A DNA stretch of 6,736 nt, taken from the NCBI GenBank assembly GCA_017990795.1, contig JAGNNG010000099.1:1-6736 (forward strand), written 5' to 3'. The position numbers and the translations under genes are program-made. This stretch comes from Deltaproteobacteria bacterium. Lineage in GTDB: Bacteria > Myxococcota_A > Polyangia > Palsa-1104 > JAEUJZ01. Below, one piece after another: positions 5,035 to 6,736 of the stretch (position 1 is its first letter; each line of letters begins with the position of its first letter). The notes under the pieces are model-generated. The model did no database searches, was not told where the DNA came from, and worked only from the letters and a program-made list of their open reading frames with translations.

Positions 5035-6736
5035 ATGTCTCACCGCATGTTCCCGACCAAGTTGCCGCAGGGTTGTTGTAGGCAAGTCTCACTCGGAAAA
5101 AGCCGCTCGTCGCAGGGCAGAGCGCGACCTGCAAGCACTGGCTTGACTGCGTTTTTGTGCTGGGTGTTCACGCTTGGTTTGGGCCTTGGCCTGGGTCTTG
5201 GCTGCACGGCGCTGCGAGTAGGTGAGTACAGCGTCGATGACTCCGACGCTGGGCCGGGCAGTGGCGGCGAGGATGCTGGGACCGTCCAGGTGTCTGAAAA
5301 TCCTGCGGGCTGTCGAGGCGTTGCGTGCGCAGCGGACAAGCCCTGCGGTAGCTCGCGTCGCTGCGTGGTCGGTGTGTGCGTGGCTGACAACGGCAGCTGC
5401 ACCACCGATAACGACTGCAGCAACGACACGCGCTGCTATGCGGGCTCGTGCGTGGGCTTTGACGCTTGCAAGAAGCTGATGCCCTATGACCAGGACTGCA
5501 AAGGTCAGGTGTTTACGCCCGAGCAGTTCAAAGCCCCGACGGTAAGCTGTCGACTTCCGGGGCTGCAGTCGCTGTCGATACCGGTTGTGGCGGACCTGGA
5601 TCGGGACGGTAAGCCCGAGGTGCTCACGATTGCGTACAGCAACACCATCGTAGCCATGCGTGGCGATACCTGCGCCGTTGTATGGCAGCAGACCGGTTTA
5701 CGCCTGCTCTCAGGCGGTCAGGGTAGCTTGGCGGTGGCAGACCTGGACGGCGATGGCTATCCCGAGATTGTGGCCGTCGATGAGGGGCAGCGGGTGATGG
5801 TGCTGGATCGCACCGGCAGGCTGCTAGCGACGTCCTCGGTTCAAATCCAAGAGCAGAATCCCTACGGCCAGCAGCCGTGGAGTGCGCCCGCGATCGCAGA
5901 TGTGGATGGGGTTTTTCCGCCGGAGATCATTGCGGGGGCGCAGGTCTCGCGTTTTGTCAAAGGGCCTCCGGCGCGGATCGATGTCCTGTGGACCAGACCC
6001 AATCGCACCGCGTGGTGGGGGTCGCTGCCAATCGCTGCCGACCTCGACGGAGATGGCCGTCCAGAGGTGATCGCGAGCGACCGAATTTATGACGGTGCGA
6101 CGGGGGCCGATAAGACGCCTGCAGGGCTAGCCGAGAAGCCGTTTTATGCGCAGGTGGCCGACTTTAATGGCGACAAGAAGCCGGACTTGCTACTGGTGCA
6201 GTCACAGCAGGGCAGCCAGATCGTCAGCGTCTACGATTACGCCGCGCGGCGGGTGATCTTTGGCCCCTATCGCGTCTCAGAAGGTGGCTGGGGTGGGCCT
6301 GCGGTCATTGCGGACTTTGACGGGGACAAGGTGCCTGACTTTGGGCTCGCCTCGGCCAGTCGTTATTACACCTACGCGCTGAAGTGCTCGACGTTGCCCA
6401 AGCCTGCGGACTGCACCGGCAGCGAGCCCGGTGTGCTGTGGCAGAAGCAGACCCAGGATGCGTCCTCGGGCGGCACGGGTTCGTCGGTGTTTGACTTCAA
6501 CGGCGACGGCGCCGCCGAGGTTGTGTATCGCGACGAGTGTTTCCTGCGCGTCTACAACGGTCGCGACGGCAAGACGCTGTTTGCCTTCAACATCACCAGC
6601 AATACGTGCTTGGAACTGCCCGTCATTGCCGATGTGGACAACGATGGACACGCCGACATCATCGTGACCAGCGACAGCTTTGGTGCCTGCGGCGGAGGTC
6701 GGACGGACCCAGACACTGGCACGCCATTTACGGGCC
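5035..6736 (+). CDS. FG-GAP/VCBS-repeat lipoprotein with Cys-rich N-terminal region (partial, C-terminus outside window)
   Basis: The frame is open from ATG 5035 to the window edge (567 codons), with a strong Shine-Dalgarno. A 40-residue basic N-terminus leads into a hydrophobic segment made largely of Leu-Gly dipeptides, ending at Cys57. This suggests a lipoprotein signal, although the residues before Cys (GLG) depart from the usual L-x-G/A lipobox. A Ser/Gly/Asp-rich linker follows. A Cys-rich stretch (about residues 93-158) comes next, with spacings such as PCGSSRRC and DCSNDTRCYAGSC that probably form disulfides. From residue 187 on there are eight FG-GAP/VCBS blades with DxDGDG-type calcium loops, beginning at D187, D236, D289, D336, D376, D427, D487 and D533. 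The third (DVDGVFPPE) has lost its loop. Such repeats build a beta-propeller, generally at the cell surface. The TGSSVFDFNGDGAAEVVY and DECFLRVYNG segments resemble a large family of myxobacterial surface lipoproteins I recall. It is divergent from the kinase. Ligand and function are unknown. Confidence 0.88.
   Translation, partial: MSHRMFPTKLPQGCCRQVSLGKSRSSQGRARPASTGLTAFLCWVFTLGLGLGLGLGCTALRVGEYSVDDSDAGPGSGGEDAGTVQVSENPAGCRGVACAADKPCGSSRRCVVGVCVADNGSCTTDNDCSNDTRCYAGSCVGFDACKKLMPYDQDCKGQVFTPEQFKAPTVSCRLPGLQSLSIPVVADLDRDGKPEVLTIAYSNTIVAMRGDTCAVVWQQTGLRLLSGGQGSLAVADLDGDGYPEIVAVDEGQRVMVLDRTGRLLATSSVQIQEQNPYGQQPWSAPAIADVDGVFPPEIIAGAQVSRFVKGPPARIDVLWTRPNRTAWWGSLPIAADLDGDGRPEVIASDRIYDGATGADKTPAGLAEKPFYAQVADFNGDKKPDLLLVQSQQGSQIVSVYDYAARRVIFGPYRVSEGGWGGPAVIADFDGDKVPDFGLASASRYYTYALKCSTLPKPADCTGSEPGVLWQKQTQDASSGGTGSSVFDFNGDGAAEVVYRDECFLRVYNGRDGKTLFAFNITSNTCLELPVIADVDNDGHADIIVTSDSFGACGGGRTDPDTGTPFTG
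5173..5202 (+). repeat. Five imperfect 6-bp repeats encoding (Leu-Gly)5 in the signal sequence
   Basis: Five consecutive Leu-Gly codon pairs (CTTGGT, TTGGGC, CTTGGC, CTGGGT, CTTGGC) form the hydrophobic core directly before Cys57 of the lipoprotein. The units differ at synonymous positions, so the tract is an old or selected repeat rather than a freshly expanded one. Gain or loss of a unit would keep the frame and change only the length of the signal core. Confidence 0.6.

Noticed and set aside
5040..5429. 129-codon minus-strand open frame
   Set aside because: It overlaps the lipoprotein signal and Cys-rich region, which has a strong Shine-Dalgarno and family features in the plus frame. The minus product is Pro/Ser-rich noise.
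6277..6651. 124-codon minus-strand open frame
   Set aside because: It is antisense to well-formed FG-GAP calcium loops; the plus-strand frame explains the sequence.

Overview
The window looks like chromosomal DNA from a GC-rich, multicellular-type deltaproteobacterium, most likely a member of the Myxococcota. This is an inference from gene content. A PknB-like Ser/Thr kinase is fused to a HEAT array and a PEGA domain. Next to it are a secreted protein with paired cysteines and a Cys-rich FG-GAP/VCBS lipoprotein. All three are typical of that phylum. There are no tRNA or rRNA genes, insertion sequences, integrases, CRISPR arrays or phage genes.

Layout, left to right. (1) 1-565, minus strand: the N-terminal 188 codons of a secreted protein whose gene runs off the left edge. 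(2) 566-705: a 140-bp gap with no convincing terminator and a 7-bp inverted repeat just upstream of gene 1. (3) 706-4800, minus strand: one very large gene of 1364 codons, encoding a transmembrane Ser/Thr kinase with an extracytoplasmic HEAT solenoid, a PEGA domain, a TPR-like helical region and a cysteine-bearing C-terminal tail. (4) 4801-5034: a divergent control region. It holds an extended -10 and a 29-bp hairpin-like palindrome on the kinase side, and a second extended -10 plus a strong Shine-Dalgarno on the other side. (5) 5035-6736, plus strand: the first 567 codons of an FG-GAP/VCBS lipoprotein that runs off the right edge.

The two outer genes have no stop (gene 1) or no stop (gene 3) inside the window and are truncated only by its edges. 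The kinase and gene 1 lie in the same direction and may be co-transcribed. A possible shared theme is envelope sensing: the kinase presents about 900 residues outside the cytoplasmic membrane, and both neighbours are predicted to be exported. The functional link is inference from position only. The most notable features are the architecture of the kinase, its enlarged activation segment, and the palindrome sitting where a -35 box should be in its promoter.
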